5,298 bases of DNA from an uncultured Candidatus Melainabacteria bacterium (GTDB taxonomy: Bacteria; Cyanobacteriota; Vampirovibrionia; Gastranaerophilales; Gastranaerophilaceae), in contig CALEJY010000141.1 in NCBI GenBank assembly GCA_937898445.1, positions 1-5,298 of the forward strand, given 5' to 3'. The translations under genes and the position numbers were made by a program. This document shows, in pieces, positions 5,129-5,298 of the stretch (position 1 is the first letter of the stretch; each line of letters begins with the position of its first letter). The notes under the pieces are model-generated. The model was not told the origin of the DNA. It saw only the letters and a program-made list of their open reading frames with translations, and made no database searches.

Positions 5129-5298
5129 CTAATAAGTCATTTGCCAATTGTCATTTAATATTTTACCAAAACAACCAGAATCACGATTTTTCAAACAAAG
5201 CTCTTGAAAAGATTTTTCTCTATCTTCAGAAGATAAAGGTGCATTCCCTCTTAAAGGGAAGGAGCTAATTTTTCGTAACAGACTAATCAGCCAAGCCT
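5129..5298 (-). CDS. C-terminal part of a possible convergent gene, hypothetical, cut by window edge
   Basis: An open minus-strand frame enters at the right edge and runs 55 codons to TAG at 5129-5131, just 7 bp before the terminator hairpin arm ends. The visible C-terminus is polar, with SSEDREKSFQELCLKNRD followed by a few hydrophobic residues and an NDNWQMTY end; codon use resembles the neighbours. I recognise no family. The placement, converging on a shared terminator, supports a real gene. Against this, the outer part (5241-5298) looks like noncoding repeat sequence with a perfect hairpin, so the frame may be open by chance or a repeat may have replaced part of the gene. The start lies outside the window. 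Confidence 0.4.
   Translation of the reverse strand, partial: AWLISLLRKISSFPLRGNAPLSSEDREKSFQELCLKNRDSGCFGKILNDNWQMTY
5241..5298. repeat. Possible dispersed repeat with a perfect hairpin at the right edge
   Basis: TTCCCT (5244-5249) pairs perfectly with AGGGAA (5255-5260) around CTTAA, followed by GGAGC and then an AT-rich stretch. The layout (GGTGCA before, a CCCT-loop-AGGG stem, then a tail) recalls short intergenic repeats scattered through some bacterial genomes. No second copy is present in this window, so the repeat claim is unproven. It overlaps the open minus-strand frame ending at 5129. Confidence 0.3.

Overview
The window is AT-rich bacterial DNA with tight gene packing and AGGAG-type ribosome binding sites. 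It holds a block of flagellar rod genes on the minus strand, a small ribosome-quality-control gene on the same strand, and two plus-strand genes (a secreted metallophosphoesterase and a CorC/CNNM-type membrane transporter). The lineage cannot be fixed from this sequence. The RqcP protein closely resembles Bacillus YabO as I remember it, while the rod proteins are clearly diverged from enterobacterial and Bacillus ones. A low-GC, flagellated, gut-type lineage fits; flagellated Melainabacteria/Vampirovibrionia or a divergent Firmicute are guesses, not demonstrated.

Left part (1-2406, all minus strand, transcribed right to left): flgF-like, flgG-like, flgB and flgC. flgF and flgG are 16 bp apart and probably translationally coupled. 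flgG and flgB are separated by 122 bp holding two small hairpins and a GC-rich repeat-like segment. flgB and flgC are separated by 69 bp holding a second, related-looking fragment. flgC runs off the left edge, lacking only its last residue or so. Together these genes encode the axial rod joining the flagellar basal body to the hook. The order F-G-B-C differs from the enterobacterial B-C-D-E-F-G order.

Middle (2407-2827): a 119 bp spacer upstream of flgF holds a sigma-28-like promoter candidate, embedded in a long imperfect inverted repeat. Next come rqcP (minus strand) and a 56 bp divergent intergenic region, which packs back-to-back promoters for rqcP and the metallophosphoesterase gene.

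Right part (2828-5298): the metallophosphoesterase gene has an N-terminal signal peptide and all the expected metal-binding motifs. The 454-residue DUF21-CBS-CBS-CorC_HlyC protein, a probable divalent-cation exporter or regulator, follows with its own likely promoter. It ends in a strong intrinsic terminator. Beyond that, a convergent minus-strand reading frame enters from the right edge; its outer part coincides with a hairpin sequence that may be a dispersed repeat. No tRNA, rRNA, CRISPR array, transposase or prophage gene is visible. I see no clear new multi-gene system here; the most unusual features are the flgF upstream inverted repeat, the repeat fragments inside the rod operon and the divergence of the rod proteins.
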